From positions 3,948,728 through 4,012,727 of the forward strand of contig NZ_KB912877.1 of assembly GCF_000383855.1 (NCBI RefSeq): a DNA stretch of 64,000 bases. The letters are read 5' to 3'. Source of the DNA: Methylobacter marinus A45. Its GTDB lineage: Bacteria; Pseudomonadota; Gammaproteobacteria; Methylococcales; Methylomonadaceae. Shown piece after piece: positions 8,921-17,689 of this stretch (positions within the stretch are counted from its first letter, which is position 1; each line of letters begins with the position of its first letter). The notes under the pieces were generated by a model. The model was not told the origin of the DNA. It did not search any database and saw nothing but the letters and a program-made list of their open reading frames with translations. The translations under genes and the position numbers were made by a program.

Positions 8921-10744
8921 TTACTGGTTATGTGAAATCAGCCACTGCTCCAGCATCATCAGGATCCAGATCATCACGCCGTAATAGGCGGCATGGCCTT
9001 GTTGCTGCGCCTTGATGATGGTCTTGATGTAGTCCGGATGGATGATGCCCCGGTTCGCCATGCCGCGCAGATTCACGTCGGCGAATTCCCGAAGTCCCGG
9101 ATCGGCGCTCATCCAGAGGCCGAACGGCAGGCCGAAGCCATGCTTGCTTTTGCTCAGGGTTTCCGGCGCCAGAAAGCCGGCCATCGATTTCCGGTAAAAA
9201 GAACGCAACTGAAAGCGCTGCATCAGCAAGCCGGAGGGGATGCTGGCGGCGAATTCCACCAGATTGTCCTGCAGCAGCGGATAGTGCACGCCGACGCCGG
9301 CCAGGTCGCACATGCGGTTCACCTTGCGCAGGTCGTTATCGGCCAAGGTGATTTTGGCGTCCAGAAACAGCATTTGCTTGACCAGGTCATCGGTGCCGGC
9401 GCGGTCGTAAGTCCGCTGCAGACTGGCCAGCGGCGCCGAGGCATCGACCTGGGCCAGGAAATCGGCGGTGAAAATATCGGCGAGCGGCGTCCGGTGCAGA
9501 AAATTATAGGTTTCCATGCGCGCGGGCATGGTGATTCCGGCCTGTTCGATATAGCTTCTGACCTTGCCAAGCAGCGGGGTGATTTGGGCGACCGGTTCGA
9601 TGAGGCCGCTTTTGAGCGCCAGCGGCACATGGCGGTACAGGTCGAACAGTTTTTGCTTGGCGTAGCGGGTGTTGCCGGCGAATATCTCGTCGCCGCCATC
9701 GCCGGCCAACAGTTGCCGCATGCCATGCTCGCGGGCGAATCGGGCGCAGTAATAGGCCGGGATCGCCGAGGCATTGCCGAACGGTTCATCATAGGTCCGC
9801 GCGATCAACGGAATCGCCTGGAGCACGTCCGCGGGCGTGACATAGTATTCGTGCAGGTTGACCTTGAAATGCCGGGCCGTGGCGCGGGCGTAGGCCATTT
9901 CATCGTAGCCTTCGGCATCGAAACCGATGGCAAACGCGTCGATCGGGTCGGACGATAATGTCTGGTACACGCCGGTCACGGTGCTGCTGTCCAGACCGCC
10001 GCTCAGGAAGGCGCCGGTGTGGCTATCCGGGGCGCAGGCTGAGACGGATCGGGTCAACTGGTCGTGCAGTTGCGCGCGCAGGTCCTTTTCCGGATCGGGG
10101 CTGTCGGCGTAGCTGATTTGCCAGTAAAAATCGCGCTGGATATGCCCGTCGTTGAATTCGACGAACTCGCCGGGCTGCAGTTTGGAAACGCCGGCATAGA
10201 TGCTGCCAGGGCTCGGAATCATGTGAAAATACAAATAATCGAAGATCGCCTGCGGATCGAGGCCGGTTTGAACGCCAGGGTGCGCGATGATGTGATCAAG
10301 CTGCGAACCGAATACCAGCAAGTCTTTCCGGGCATAAAAAGCCAGCGGCCGGATGCCGAACCGGTCATTCGCCAGCAAGGCGTAATGCCGTCCGGGCTCC
10401 GACACATAGCAGGCAAAGGCCCCGCGTATCCTGCCTAGCACCGCACGTCCGTGACGCTGGAAGCCCTCGGCCAGCGCCTGGGCCGGGCCATGGCGTTCGG
10501 CAATCCCGGCCAGCGCGCTGTCCTGCCAGCGCGGCGAGCCTTCGATCATTGCCAGTAATGACTCCGATTGGTAAATACATGGCGCCACGGTGGAGCCGTG
10601 GCCGGCGATCTCGGTAGCCGGCCGCAGGCAGGAAACCTGCTGGGCGTTTGCGGTTAAACAGGGGTCAGCCGCTCGCTGGGCGTTGATCGCGCGCGCCAAG
10701 CCGTTGGTGTTCGTTGTTGACAGCCAGCCGTAAATAGAGCTCAT
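8921..10744 (-). CDS. Asparagine synthetase-like protein lacking Cys2
   Basis: This 607-residue protein has the full asparagine synthetase architecture: an N-terminal Ntn-hydrolase-like domain, and a synthetase domain with PP-loop FLSGGLDSSTV near 250 and AGDGGDEIFAGN near 365. It begins MSSIYGW, so the catalytic Cys2 of glutaminases is replaced by Ser. It therefore may use free ammonia or another amine, or, like lasso cyclases and beta-lactam synthetase, activate a carboxylate for an intramolecular amide. It is clearly a paralogue of the amidotransferase at 183-2072 but much diverged. It is convergent with the CapK-like gene and heads no obvious tight operon. Confidence 0.85.
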   Translation of the reverse strand: MSSIYGWLSTTNTNGLARAINAQRAADPCLTANAQQVSCLRPATEIAGHGSTVAPCIYQSESLLAMIEGSPRWQDSALAGIAERHGPAQALAEGFQRHGRAVLGRIRGAFACYVSEPGRHYALLANDRFGIRPLAFYARKDLLVFGSQLDHIIAHPGVQTGLDPQAIFDYLYFHMIPSPGSIYAGVSKLQPGEFVEFNDGHIQRDFYWQISYADSPDPEKDLRAQLHDQLTRSVSACAPDSHTGAFLSGGLDSSTVTGVYQTLSSDPIDAFAIGFDAEGYDEMAYARATARHFKVNLHEYYVTPADVLQAIPLIARTYDEPFGNASAIPAYYCARFAREHGMRQLLAGDGGDEIFAGNTRYAKQKLFDLYRHVPLALKSGLIEPVAQITPLLGKVRSYIEQAGITMPARMETYNFLHRTPLADIFTADFLAQVDASAPLASLQRTYDRAGTDDLVKQMLFLDAKITLADNDLRKVNRMCDLAGVGVHYPLLQDNLVEFAASIPSGLLMQRFQLRSFYRKSMAGFLAPETLSKSKHGFGLPFGLWMSADPGLREFADVNLRGMANRGIIHPDYIKTIIKAQQQGHAAYYGVMIWILMMLEQWLISHNQ

Positions 10745-10793
10745 CGTAGGTCCCGCCGTGAATTTTAATGTTGGATTGAACTAAAGGTCTGTT

Positions 10794-11564
10794 TCAGGGC
10801 TGCCGAAGGATTCTTCTTAAAAAGGGAAAGAGTCTGGCGTCTTCTTCAGCAACGGGCTCATCGATTTTCAGGGCTTTTCTGAAAATTTTGGAAATCAGCT
10901 TGTTCGATGTGGTAAGCCGGCGGCTTTTCACGTGTTTCTGGATCAACGGGCCTATGGATTCATTGCAGAAATGAAAGATCACGGCATTGTGATCGATATT
11001 ATCCTCAAAGGACTCACGAGGGGACAGCAATTTGGCGATGGCATTGCCGGGGATTTCGTCCAGGGTCCATTTGGGCCATTGAAAATAATCGTAGTCTTTT
11101 CCGTATTTGGCCAGCAGCTCATTGCCGATGCCGTTCCATTGAAAATCGCTGCAATTTTCATCCAGGACCTGGTCTTGCGCTTCGATGACATTTTTTAACA
11201 ATGCGCAGCCGGGACGGGCGATAAAACAGCCGATGCTCTGGCCGATATCCTGGCAGGCATAATCATAGCAATCGGGAAAATCGAATAACGGCTCGATGCT
11301 GTCCAGGGCCGCCATGTCGCAATCGATCCACATGCCGCCATAGGCATAAACCAGCCGGGTTCTGACATAGTCGGCTTTGTGGGCGGCCTTTTTTAGCCGG
11401 TGCCATTCGGGGCGCAAATCGGGTATGTATTGATTGATGCTGTCCTGATCCAGTAAGTTGAGCCGCAGATTGCCTTTATGAGTCATGATGCTTTGTATGC
11501 ACAAATTGATATACTCCGGCCTGGTTTTGCCCATGTTTTCCCAATACATCCAGATATCTTTCAT
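10794..11564 (-). CDS. GT32-type glycosyltransferase (capsular polysaccharide synthesis)
   Basis: This 256-residue protein carries the DXD glycosyltransferase signature of the GT32/Caps_synth group: KADYVRTRLVYAYGGMWID followed by CDM, with the aspartates of WIDCD coordinating the metal-nucleotide sugar. The N-terminus MKDIWMYWENMG is typical of these small cytoplasmic enzymes. Near residue 190 there is an HN/VIFHF segment of the acceptor lobe. It likely adds a hexose to a surface glycan intermediate. It lies 50 bp upstream of the Cys-less asparagine synthetase gene on the same strand and may be cotranscribed with it. Confidence 0.85.
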   Translation of the reverse strand: MKDIWMYWENMGKTRPEYINLCIQSIMTHKGNLRLNLLDQDSINQYIPDLRPEWHRLKKAAHKADYVRTRLVYAYGGMWIDCDMAALDSIEPLFDFPDCYDYACQDIGQSIGCFIARPGCALLKNVIEAQDQVLDENCSDFQWNGIGNELLAKYGKDYDYFQWPKWTLDEIPGNAIAKLLSPRESFEDNIDHNAVIFHFCNESIGPLIQKHVKSRRLTTSNKLISKIFRKALKIDEPVAEEDARLFPFLRRILRQP

Positions 11565-11594
11565 AGTATCCCCTTGGTAAAAAAATCAGTGACC

Positions 11595-11815
11595 CTTAAC
11601 CTGAATATTTCACCACGAAGGACACGAACGCCTCCAGGGATGGAGGCGGTAGAATTGCGTCTGGAACGGCAATCGAGCACACGAAGGCTTTTCAATTCAA
11701 TTACTTGCAAATATTTCATAATGAGCTCATGAAGTTATCTGTGAGAAATGATAATGCCATGATTTTCTTCGTGTTCTTCGTGTTCTCTGTGGTTTCATGA
11801 AATATCCGGGTTAAC
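11595..11815. repeat. Small inverted-repeat element (about 220 bp)
   Basis: The left end (11595-11627) carries CTTAACCTGAATATTTCACC and then CACGAAGGACACGAA. The right end (11767-11815), read on the other strand, gives GTTAACCCGGATATTTCATG and then ACACGAAGAACACGAA. The ends are thus imperfect terminal inverted repeats about 35-45 bp long, and the short interior codes for nothing visible. This looks like a non-autonomous, MITE-like dispersed repeat filling the gap between two minus-strand genes. Copy number elsewhere in the genome is not visible here. Confidence 0.6.
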
Positions 11816-11856
11816 CATTGACAGACTTATTTGGCTTGCTAGTCAGACGTCGGTTT

Positions 11857-12708
11857 TTATCCCCGCAGCGGATGCCGGGGCTGTTCAGGCATCACCCGGG
11901 CGGAGCCGGGCGTATATGCCGGGACGGGCGTTTTCCTGCCGATCATTAACACCGGCATTAACAAGAGGCTGCCCGTCAACAACAGCATCAGGCTGATTAA
12001 CAGCTTGGGTTCGTCCAGAAAATGCGGCCTGCGGATATTCCTGGGTTCAATGCCGGCTTTTTTTAAGCCGTCGGCGATAAACCGTAAAAAACCATTTTTA
12101 TTCCAATTGATGGTCGTGGCGTACTGGTAGGATTCCTGTTCCCTTTTATAGAAAGCGATCTTGTTCGATGGCCCCCGTAATCGGATTAATTCATCCAGCC
12201 TGTCAGGTAAAATCGCCGGGTTGTCCCGTAAGTCTTGCAAGCCATAGAATCCGTTAGCCGGGTTCGGGAAAACAAGATCGAAAACAGGGTCGGCAACCGC
12301 TTTCAGTTGTTTGTTACGCACCTCAAGGGTAGTGTGAGTCGGCGTTTTATTGTCCGCGTCATATAACATGACCAGTGTGGAATCCACGTCGATCGAGTCG
12401 AGCATGGCCATCAGCAAGCGGGATTTATCGGAGCAATCGCCGCCCCGCTCCAGAACCTGGATGGGCGTGGGACCAAGCGACTTGAACAGGAAAAAGTCGT
12501 GATTTTTCCTGAAGCCCTGATTTTGATAAACCCAATGATTGATGGCGGCAAATAAATGCGGCGAATGCTCCTTACCAATTTGAGACTGTATGACTGATTT
12601 CAGGTATGCCAGATCGTTTTTATAGCTCAGGTAACAAACCGATGAACCAATGAAGCAAATCAACGATAAGCAAGCGAATGTGTTGAAACATAGGCGTCGA
12701 AAATTCAT
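11857..12708 (-). CDS. Membrane-anchored transglutaminase-like protein
   Basis: This 283-residue protein has an N-terminal transmembrane helix (about 9-30), a transglutaminase-like core and a second hydrophobic helix near 235-258 followed by a Pro/Arg-rich tail. The likely catalytic triad is visible: RGGDCSDKSRLL (Cys92), THTTLEV (His125) and VADPVFD (Asp140). Such proteins may be cysteine proteases or amide-transfer enzymes acting outside the cytoplasm. It stands between the inverted-repeat element and the O-ligase-like gene. Its substrate is unknown, though processing or cross-linking of a surface protein would fit the location. Confidence 0.75.
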   Translation of the reverse strand: MNFRRLCFNTFACLSLICFIGSSVCYLSYKNDLAYLKSVIQSQIGKEHSPHLFAAINHWVYQNQGFRKNHDFFLFKSLGPTPIQVLERGGDCSDKSRLLMAMLDSIDVDSTLVMLYDADNKTPTHTTLEVRNKQLKAVADPVFDLVFPNPANGFYGLQDLRDNPAILPDRLDELIRLRGPSNKIAFYKREQESYQYATTINWNKNGFLRFIADGLKKAGIEPRNIRRPHFLDEPKLLISLMLLLTGSLLLMPVLMIGRKTPVPAYTPGSARVMPEQPRHPLRG

Positions 12709-12833
12709 AGTAAACTCTAGGTCCGTTGATAACGCACTGTTTAAGAGAAAATCCTAAAACGTATTGTTCTACATGCCTTTTATTTACAGTTTATTGATAA
12801 TGACCATAAGCGGCGCAGACCGGTTATGGATAC

Positions 12834-14093
12834 TCACGTGCTCTGAGGCACGCCCAGGGGAAACCTGACGGTTTCTTCCTGCTTGCTTGCCAATTCCTCC
12901 AGGGCAAATTTTTTAACCAGCACGGTGATAAAGATCAGATGGTAGAGAAAATCGAAATAAGCGAGCCCTAAAAAAGCGCCGCCGACCATAAAACAGAGCA
13001 AGGATGCGCGTATCATGTAGCAGTAATTCGCTACCCATTCCATGCCTTCGACATGGCGCGTTTTGCGCGGCAGCAAGGTCAAGGTTATTAAAGTGCCCAG
13101 GATGAGCGCCAGCCAAAGGCCGAAAGCGATAAAGCCATGTTCGGAGAACATCTCGACATAGGAACTGTGCCAGTCGCGTTCGGTGAGATAGATCCAGCCA
13201 TCGAATCCAGTGCCGGTAAAAGGATGGTCGAGCGTATGATTCCAGCCATCCTTCCAGACAATGATTCTACCCATTGCCGAGGCATCCTGATTATAGGTTT
13301 CAAGGGTTTGCATGCGGCTGAACCACTCTTCAGGCAAATAATCCTTAACGAAAAAAGCCCCGATCATCATCATGGGAACCACAAGGTACTTGCGCCGGCT
13401 ATGCCAGATCAATATGAAGCCCAGGGCGACCAGGGACAGCAGGGCGCCGCGCGACCAGGAACTCAACGAAGCGGTATAGATGAAGGGAATTGCCATGTAG
13501 ATTCCCAGTTTAATCCAGCGGTTCGCCGTTTCTCTGCGCCAGATCAACAACAGCGGCACTGTCATCAGTACGGCCAGGGCAAATAAATTATTCTCTTCGA
13601 ACTGAGTGGAGGGCGGACCGTAAACGCGATAGGAAAAACGGGTCAAAATAGCGAAGATGCCGCCTTTGACCGCAACCAGGGCAATGGAAGCGCCGATAGT
13701 CACGATTAGGTAATACAACTTTTGGCGCGTATTGATAAGAATCAGGGTAAAAATGAACGGCAGGTAGATTTTCGTGATAACCCAGAATCGACTCCAGGCA
13801 ATATCGGGCAAGTAGGCCTGCCAGGAGCTGATAATGTAATAAAACCAGAGCATCAGGAATACGGGAATACGCCAGTCCCTGGGAAGGGGTTGCTTATCCT
13901 TGGTCAGAAAGGCGCTGACCGAGACCACCAAAAAAAGCACATAATAAACCGGCAGGCTTCTGACAAATCCCCAGGCATAAGCATGAGGATTTAAATAGCT
14001 GAAAATGGCAAGCGATAAAACGCCCCACCATGGCTTTTTCAGGGCGGCGACAATACAGCCGGTTAAGAATATGAGTACGACGATATCACGCAT
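12834..14093 (-). CDS. O-glycosylation ligase, exosortase A-associated (O-antigen ligase-like)
   Basis: This 419-residue polytopic membrane protein has about ten hydrophobic segments. It starts MRDIVVLIFLTGCIVAAL and then LSYLNPHAYAWGF-like residues, typical of the exosortase-associated probable O-glycosylation ligase (TIGR03097-like). A large periplasmic loop contains GRIIVWKDGWNHTLDHPFTG and SSYVEMFSEHGFIAFG, the WaaL/Wzy_C pattern with a conserved His. It should transfer lipid-linked glycan to a protein or lipid acceptor, or polymerise it, at the periplasmic side. It is transcribed upstream of the transglutaminase-like gene. Confidence 0.88.
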   Translation of the reverse strand: MRDIVVLIFLTGCIVAALKKPWWGVLSLAIFSYLNPHAYAWGFVRSLPVYYVLFLVVSVSAFLTKDKQPLPRDWRIPVFLMLWFYYIISSWQAYLPDIAWSRFWVITKIYLPFIFTLILINTRQKLYYLIVTIGASIALVAVKGGIFAILTRFSYRVYGPPSTQFEENNLFALAVLMTVPLLLIWRRETANRWIKLGIYMAIPFIYTASLSSWSRGALLSLVALGFILIWHSRRKYLVVPMMMIGAFFVKDYLPEEWFSRMQTLETYNQDASAMGRIIVWKDGWNHTLDHPFTGTGFDGWIYLTERDWHSSYVEMFSEHGFIAFGLWLALILGTLITLTLLPRKTRHVEGMEWVANYCYMIRASLLCFMVGGAFLGLAYFDFLYHLIFITVLVKKFALEELASKQEETVRFPLGVPQST

Positions 14094-14164
14094 AATCGTT
14101 ATAGGGTTTTAAATGTTACGGAGCATCGGATTCATAAAATGCCATCATCTAATAAAGTCATTCG

Positions 14165-15100
14165 TTATAGCTTTCTGGTCTGAAGCAGGCCGAAAATTTC
14201 CCCTAAAGTAGAGGCGCACCGCATCAGATAAAACCGGGTTCTGTTGAGGGATAAGGAAAAAACAGTCCCGATCATATGATTGAATAATTGGCGCCATAAA
14301 TATAAGGGCACGGCGCGGCGCATCGGGTTACAGGTCAGGGTGAAAGAGCGGTTGCGCTGGAAGCAGTTGGCCATTAAATAATTCAGCCGCAGGCGTTTTT
14401 TATCAACATAATGGTATTGAACGATATCGGGGATATAGTAGAAGGTTTCGCCTTTTCTTAACGCCCTGAGAAAGAAATCGGTGTCCTCGCTGCCTACCAG
14501 GTTGTGCCCCGTAGGCCCCAGCTTTTCGGAAAACAGTCCCACCCGCTTAAACACGTCTCTATGGATGACGACCCAGCCGCCGCCCGGCAGCGGCGCATGG
14601 GATTTTTCCGTTAATCGCAAGGGCTGCTGACCCAGATCGAAATACGGAATGGGCAAGGGGTATATTTTGTATTTGCTGGTGTCATGTATCCAATCGGGTT
14701 CATCGCCCTGCCAGTCGGGAAAGATAGGACCGCAAAACAGCGCGGTATCAGGAAAGTTATTTATAGCCTTGGCGATAGCGGCAAAATAGTTCAGGTCAAC
14801 CCGGTGGTCGTCATCGATAAAACACAGATAACCTTCCCGCACCTGGTTTACGGCACGGTTTAATGCATAGGATTTCCCTGCTTTCGGCTCTTCGGCAAAA
14901 GACAGCGGTAATAAATTGTATTCCGGTTGCAGCTCCCGGTACTGCTGAAGTTTGCTTACGGTTTCGTCCGTGCAGGCGTTTGCAATCACCAGAATATTGA
15001 TTTCGCAATGATCCGGTTTATGGGCCGCGTTAAGCGAATCAATTGCCGAGGCAAGCAGTTGAAAACGATTATGTGTACAGATAATGACGGTCAGTTTCAT
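14165..15100 (-). CDS. GT2 glycosyltransferase
   Basis: This 311-residue GT-A transferase starts MKLTVIICTHNR and holds the metal-binding motif CFIDDDHRVD near 95-100. GGGWVVIHRDVF and VGSEDTDFFLRA near 210 are the acceptor-site ED motif seen in GT2 enzymes. The C-terminal part has a hydrophobic helix but no clear membrane domain. It probably adds a sugar to the growing glycan at the cytoplasmic membrane face. It lies 71 bp upstream of the O-ligase-like gene on the same strand. Confidence 0.85.
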   Translation of the reverse strand: MKLTVIICTHNRFQLLASAIDSLNAAHKPDHCEINILVIANACTDETVSKLQQYRELQPEYNLLPLSFAEEPKAGKSYALNRAVNQVREGYLCFIDDDHRVDLNYFAAIAKAINNFPDTALFCGPIFPDWQGDEPDWIHDTSKYKIYPLPIPYFDLGQQPLRLTEKSHAPLPGGGWVVIHRDVFKRVGLFSEKLGPTGHNLVGSEDTDFFLRALRKGETFYYIPDIVQYHYVDKKRLRLNYLMANCFQRNRSFTLTCNPMRRAVPLYLWRQLFNHMIGTVFSLSLNRTRFYLMRCASTLGEIFGLLQTRKL

Positions 15101-15209
15101 TATTGCGCCAATCCTGGTCAGTCCTCGAGGGTTAATGACTCTAGTTAATGAGCTAAGCCGGCATGAAGTGTTGAAAAAGACAGGCCGGCTTATTGCCCGG
15201 GTTCTGGCT

Positions 15210-15797
15210 CTATTTTTTCGCCTGCAGTTTTTTCAAGCGCTTGTTCAATGCTCTCGAATGGGGCTTGATTTTCAGGGCTTGATTGACCACTTTCAGGGCC
15301 TCGTCGTTTTGTCCCCGCTCATAATAGATATCGGCTAATCGGGTATAAGCGGGTACAAATTTCGGATTCAGTTGAATCGCTTTATTGAGATACATCACTG
15401 CATGGGTAACGTTTTTCAATTCGAGGAAAATATCAGCCTTAGTCTTGAAGATATGGGGCAAGAGACGGAAATTGGGGTGTGAACTGTGCTCGACATAATC
15501 TATTTCACTCATGGCCGCGTTTAATTGTTCGGCAATATCCACTCTTTTGGTATAGCGATGCGCGTCGTTAAAGGTAAGCAGCGCCGCGCAGTAGTGATGG
15601 ACATGAATAAAGTCACCGCCCAGCCTTCTTTGCCAACTTTTATAAGTCGGATGTTTATCGGAGTATGATCTTGCCTTGCAAAAAGGCGGAAGCATGCTCC
15701 AGTCTTTGTCGCTCTTGGGCCAGATGGTAATGGCCATGCCTGGTTTAGAAAGTGTGATCGATGCTGCTATGATTAGGATAAAAAATATTTTAGTCAT
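15210..15797 (-). CDS. Exported TPR-repeat protein
   Basis: From ATG 15797 (a GTG three codons earlier is also possible) this gives about 195 residues. It has a signal peptide (MTKIFFILIIAASITLSKPGMA) with cleavage near residue 22, so it is periplasmic or anchored outside. Two tetratricopeptide repeats sit in the C-terminal half: AVMYLNKAIQLNPKFVPAYT and EALKVVNQALKIKPHSRALN. A mid-region HVHHYCAALLTFNDAHRY is conserved-looking but unassigned. TPR proteins of this kind scaffold envelope assemblies. The gene sits 12 bp downstream of a GT2 gene and is probably cotranscribed. Confidence 0.75.
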   Translation of the reverse strand: MTKIFFILIIAASITLSKPGMAITIWPKSDKDWSMLPPFCKARSYSDKHPTYKSWQRRLGGDFIHVHHYCAALLTFNDAHRYTKRVDIAEQLNAAMSEIDYVEHSSHPNFRLLPHIFKTKADIFLELKNVTHAVMYLNKAIQLNPKFVPAYTRLADIYYERGQNDEALKVVNQALKIKPHSRALNKRLKKLQAKK

Positions 15798-15809
15798 AAT
15801 AGCCACTTG

Positions 15810-16760
15810 TCAGGATTTGAGAGGTTGATTTTTCCAGCAAAGAAACTTGCCCCAGATGCTGCCTAACGCATGCGAGGCATTCATCGCCTGCCGCAGAGAT
15901 CCGGATTGCTCCTTGACGGCCATGTCGACAGCCAGCAGAAAATGCCGCATGAACTGAAGAATCATAAAAGGCGGAACGCCCAGGATGCTTCGATTGAAAT
16001 CGGGTATTTCATGCAGGCCTGCTTTTTTGCCGCTGAGATAATGCAGCTTCAAAAAATACGAGCGTCTGATTTTTTCCGCCGGGATCAGATGCAGAATTTC
16101 CATGTCCGGTTCGTATACCAGGCTGAAGCCGCGCGCCAGGCACATGTCGAGCATCCTGGCGTCCTCGCCGCCGCCGATGCCTTTTCCCCTGCGGTTATAG
16201 CGCGTATCAAAGCGTAATCCTTGCCGGAATACGCGCGTGTTATAGGCAATGTTGCCGCTCCAGATGGGGGTGGCGGCGTCGGTGATTCGAAATGCCCGGT
16301 CGCTGTGGTCGACTTCGCCATAGAACGGCAACAGATCATCGCTGAGCCAGGCGGGGCGATGGGGCAGGGCAATGGATATTTTGCCGCCGACGCAATCGAT
16401 GTCTTGATCGCCCAATTGTTTTAGCGCCGATTTCAGCCAGTTTGGCGCCGGCATCTCGTCCGAATCGATAAAGGCCAGATAGCGGCTGGACAGGCTTTCC
16501 TCGATCGCCCGGTTGCGGGCAAACGCGATGCCTTGCTCAGGCTCGTTGACATAACGGATCGGTATGCCGTTGGCTGGGGAGAAGCCAAGCACCAGCGCCT
16601 GGGTATGATCGGTGCTGTTGTTATCGACGATCAGGATTTCAAACGGCATGGGGCAGTCCTGAGCGATCAGCTTTTCGAGCAGATTCGGCAGATAGTGCGC
16701 GGCATTGTAACTGCATATCGCGACGGTAATCTGGTCTTTGACGGCGGCCGGAGCATTCAT
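15810..16760 (-). CDS. GT2 glycosyltransferase
   Basis: I take ATG 16760 as the start (MNAPAAVKDQITVAICSYN), giving 316 residues. It forms an ATGA-type overlap with the stop of the upstream gene, while a longer frame up to 16910 merely reads through that gene. GT-A features are SYNAAHYLPNLLEKL, IVDNNSTD and the metal site AFIDSDEMP. The acceptor-side GGGEDARMLDMCL lies near 210. A hydrophobic stretch near 250-290 may bind the membrane. Likely role: sugar addition in the same glycan pathway. Confidence 0.85.
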   Translation of the reverse strand: MNAPAAVKDQITVAICSYNAAHYLPNLLEKLIAQDCPMPFEILIVDNNSTDHTQALVLGFSPANGIPIRYVNEPEQGIAFARNRAIEESLSSRYLAFIDSDEMPAPNWLKSALKQLGDQDIDCVGGKISIALPHRPAWLSDDLLPFYGEVDHSDRAFRITDAATPIWSGNIAYNTRVFRQGLRFDTRYNRRGKGIGGGEDARMLDMCLARGFSLVYEPDMEILHLIPAEKIRRSYFLKLHYLSGKKAGLHEIPDFNRSILGVPPFMILQFMRHFLLAVDMAVKEQSGSLRQAMNASHALGSIWGKFLCWKNQPLKS

Positions 16761-17689
16761 TGGCTGAATTTTTGCAGCAGGGTTTGATGAAGGGGCAATG
16801 GCAGCAGCGACGGCAGCATGTATTTCCAGTCCCGTATCGAACCATAGCCATGGCGCATGACTTTCCTGAAAATGATGCGGGCCGAGCGGATGTCGCGTTT
16901 CCAGTAACATTCAAAACCGCGGCGCAGCAGCTCGCCATGCATCAAGCGCCTGATCCTTCGGGCGCCCAGCTTATCGGCGGCCAGGGGGTGCCGATCGAGG
17001 AAAACCCGTTGCGCGTTCCAGTGGTTGAGAGCGGCTCTTTCCTTGTTGCGCGTGGCTTGCAGGCCGTCATGGAAGTGATAGAACGCCAGCACTTCCGGCA
17101 CCCGCTGGATAGGGTAGCGGGTGCCGATTTTCAGCCATAACAGAAAATCCTCCGACGTGACCAGGCTTTCATCGAACAGGCCGGCCTCGAAAATCAATGC
17201 TTTTTTGCTTAGGCAGGCATGAATGGGCCAGCAGCAATTTTCGAACAATAACGCCAGCTTGTCGGCTGTTTCATAGTCGGGCGGCACGTAGGGTTCGCCC
17301 TGTCCGCCGGGCAGTCCGATATTCTGCCAGCCGCAATAGGCCAGCGCCGCCGACGGAGCCGCGCATAAAGCCTGATACAGTTTCTCGAGACATTCGGCAT
17401 GCCAGGTGTCGTCGGCATCCAGAAACGCGATCAGCTCGCCTTTCGCCGCCTTGATGCCCTGATTGCGCGCCCTGCAGACGCCCGCGTTGGCTTGATCCAG
17501 AACACGAAGCCGGGGATCGCCAATGCTTTGAAGCAGGCTCCAACTGCCATCCGTGGAGCCGTCGTTGACAACGATCAATTCCAGATTGTCGTAAGACTGG
17601 CGAAACACGCTCGCGAGACTGGCGGCCAGATGCTTTTCTGCGTTGAAGCAGGGCATAACGACGGAAATCAGTGGTCTGGCGTCCATCAT
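16757..17689 (-). CDS. GT2 glycosyltransferase
   Basis: This 310-residue protein is a canonical GT2 enzyme: ISVVMPCFNAEKHLAASL at the start, VVNDGSTDGSW near 40, and the DXD motif AFLDADDTWH near 90. Residues 150-200 hold PIHACLSKKALIFEAGLFDE and TSEDFLLWLKIG, the acceptor-binding ED element. Its ATG overlaps the stop of the polysaccharide deacetylase gene (ATGA) and its stop overlaps the next GT2 start, so three genes are translationally coupled. Donor and acceptor are not predictable. Confidence 0.88.
   Translation of the reverse strand: MMDARPLISVVMPCFNAEKHLAASLASVFRQSYDNLELIVVNDGSTDGSWSLLQSIGDPRLRVLDQANAGVCRARNQGIKAAKGELIAFLDADDTWHAECLEKLYQALCAAPSAALAYCGWQNIGLPGGQGEPYVPPDYETADKLALLFENCCWPIHACLSKKALIFEAGLFDESLVTSEDFLLWLKIGTRYPIQRVPEVLAFYHFHDGLQATRNKERAALNHWNAQRVFLDRHPLAADKLGARRIRRLMHGELLRRGFECYWKRDIRSARIIFRKVMRHGYGSIRDWKYMLPSLLPLPLHQTLLQKFSQ

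Noticed and set aside
8993-9958. A 321-codon plus-strand open frame
   Set aside because: It runs antisense to the asparagine synthetase-like gene at 8921-10744, which has intact motifs; the antisense protein matches nothing.
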